This document shows, piece by piece, positions 63,210 through 64,000 of a stretch of DNA of 64,000 bases. Position numbers and translations under genes: made by a program. This stretch comes from Brevibacillus daliensis (lineage in GTDB: Bacteria; Bacillota; Bacilli; Brevibacillales; Brevibacillaceae): NCBI RefSeq assembly GCF_021245735.1, contig NZ_JAJISB010000034.1, positions 1 through 64,000 on the forward strand, written 5' to 3'. The notes under the pieces were generated by a model. That model did not search any database, was not told the DNA's origin, and saw nothing but the letters and a program-made list of their open reading frames with translations. Positions within the stretch are counted from its first letter, which is position 1, and each line of letters starts with the position of its first letter.

Positions 63210-63254
63210 GATATCCCCCTATGCTCTATTGGTGTGGCTATCATAACAGGTCTA

Positions 63255-63757
63255 TTAATGTTTTGTCATTTCATTATTGGTAGTAAAAGTAGCTCGTTTA
63301 ATGAAGAAAGCTGTCACTAATCCAATCGCGGAAGCAACGAGACCGAAAACAAACGCATCTTGAATCCCAGCCGTTAAGGCTTCGGACATAACAACTGGAT
63401 CACTTGGATTGCTAACTCCAGCCAGATATACATTCTGTCCTGCCGACATGATGCTCACTGCGATCGCTGTACCTATAGCACCAGCAATTTGCTGAAGAGT
63501 ACTCATTACCGCAGTTCCACTCGGGTATAGGTCGCGTGGCAATTGATTTAAGCCATTGGTTTGGGCTGGCATCCTGATCATGGCGATCCCAATTAATAAC
63601 GTTGTATGCAATAAGGCGATCGTAATTGCGGTTGTCGCTGTCGTAATTCTAGTAAATACGAATAGGATAATCGTGGTAATTAAAAAACCGGGAATGACCA
63701 ACCATTTTGGCCCATATTTATCAAACAAACGTCCCGTAAAAGGTGACTTGCTTAGCT
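63255..63757 (-). pseudogene. 5'-truncated DHA2-type MFS exporter
   Basis: About 157-165 residues of the C-terminal third of an EmrB/QacA-like exporter: SPFTGRLFDKYGPKW (which begins in the sequence before the first Met), IAMIRMPAQTNGLNQLPRDLYPSGTAVMSTLQQIAGAIGTAIAV. A TAG stop lies in frame just before SPFTGR at about 63760. A complete family member has 450-500 residues, so roughly the first 300 are lost. Confidence 0.75.
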
Positions 63758-63921
63758 ACCTCCTCTTTAGGATACCTCTCTTCCATTCCGTTCATTACTC
63801 TCCAAAGTGTTTTTACGATTGAATAAATATTGTGAATGATATTGTAATAGGTGTAATGTTAGTAACAGTTCAAACTCTCAATTGTCGATAGGTATATACC
63901 AACATTCAAAGGAGGCCCTTC

Positions 63922-64000
63922 ATGGGGAAATTTTCATCTAAAACAACGTTATCTATTGCCTTTTTAGTTATCATCTGGGGGTTTTCTTGGTCCATCTATA
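63922..64000 (+). CDS. EamA family transporter, 5' end only
   Basis: The first 26 codons of a gene that runs out of the window (MGKFSSKTTLSIAFLVIIWGFSW...). AAAGGAGG lies seven bases before the ATG. The first hydrophobic helix with IIWGFSW is typical of the first transmembrane segment of DMT/EamA exporters. Confidence 0.75.
   Translation, partial: MGKFSSKTTLSIAFLVIIWGFSWSIY

Overview
The window looks like the chromosome of a low-GC, spore-forming Gram-positive bacterium of the Bacillales, most likely Brevibacillus or a close relative. This is inferred from strong AGGAGG-type ribosome binding sites, a triple-SLH surface protein, a YhcR-type secreted nuclease, GlpP antitermination, cre-like CcpA sites, DUF1904/DUF2512-type small proteins and the overall protein flavour. 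No marker gene here fixes the species.

Layout. 1-1830: a leftward cluster of 15 tRNA genes with its own promoter, pointing at an rRNA-leader-like motif at the window edge. It carries a 173-bp tandem duplication that made a chimeric tRNA-Arg, and two related ~135-bp non-coding elements behind tRNA-Asp and tRNA-Val. 2.2-13.5 kb: large secreted proteins (a DUF4350-like protein, a 1606-residue multidomain nuclease, a small exported protein and an SLH-anchored surface protein). 13.7-24.5 kb: housekeeping and regulatory genes (DUF1904, aldose epimerase, small membrane proteins, HTH-TPR regulator, phosphatase, AraC/GyrI regulator, C45-type hydrolase, ECF sigma/anti-sigma pair, PadR-MFS efflux unit). 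24.6-32.1 kb: a glycerol-phosphate locus running leftward from one promoter: binding protein, ATPase, fused permease, HAD-IIA phosphatase, glpP, glpD. Similar nested terminator leaders precede both the ABC genes and glpD, which suggests that GlpP controls the transporter too.

32.1-35.1 kb: DMT exporter, hypoxanthine-DNA glycosylase, AI-2E family permease. 35.2-45.5 kb: a CoA-thioester catabolic island (thiolase, two crotonases, 3-hydroxyacyl-CoA dehydrogenase, Zn alcohol dehydrogenase, PaaK-like ligase, AtoE-type carboxylate transporter). A divergent PrpR-type sigma-54 activator and two close matches to sigma-54 promoters flank it, plus a cre-like site before the activator. One crotonase resembles the ring-opening hydrolases BamA/BadI/MenB and carries an added zinc ribbon, so the substrate may be a cyclic carboxylic acid.

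45.6-54.1 kb: MacAB-type efflux genes, a two-component system, and an exported protein with five near-identical 46-residue repeats plus a broken paralogue. The same GACAT-N6-GACAT direct repeat lies upstream of macA, the repeat gene and the paralogue, overlapping the probable -35, so these may form one regulon of the adjacent OmpR-type regulator. 54.2-64 kb: winged-helix (HTH_42) protein, MFS transporter, YiaA/B-type membrane protein, a decayed MBOAT/DHHW acetylation pair, a LysM-SH3-NlpC/P60 wall hydrolase, a pnuC-deoD nucleoside salvage unit with a cre-like site, a Crp/Fnr regulator, a truncated DHA2 exporter and the start of an EamA transporter.
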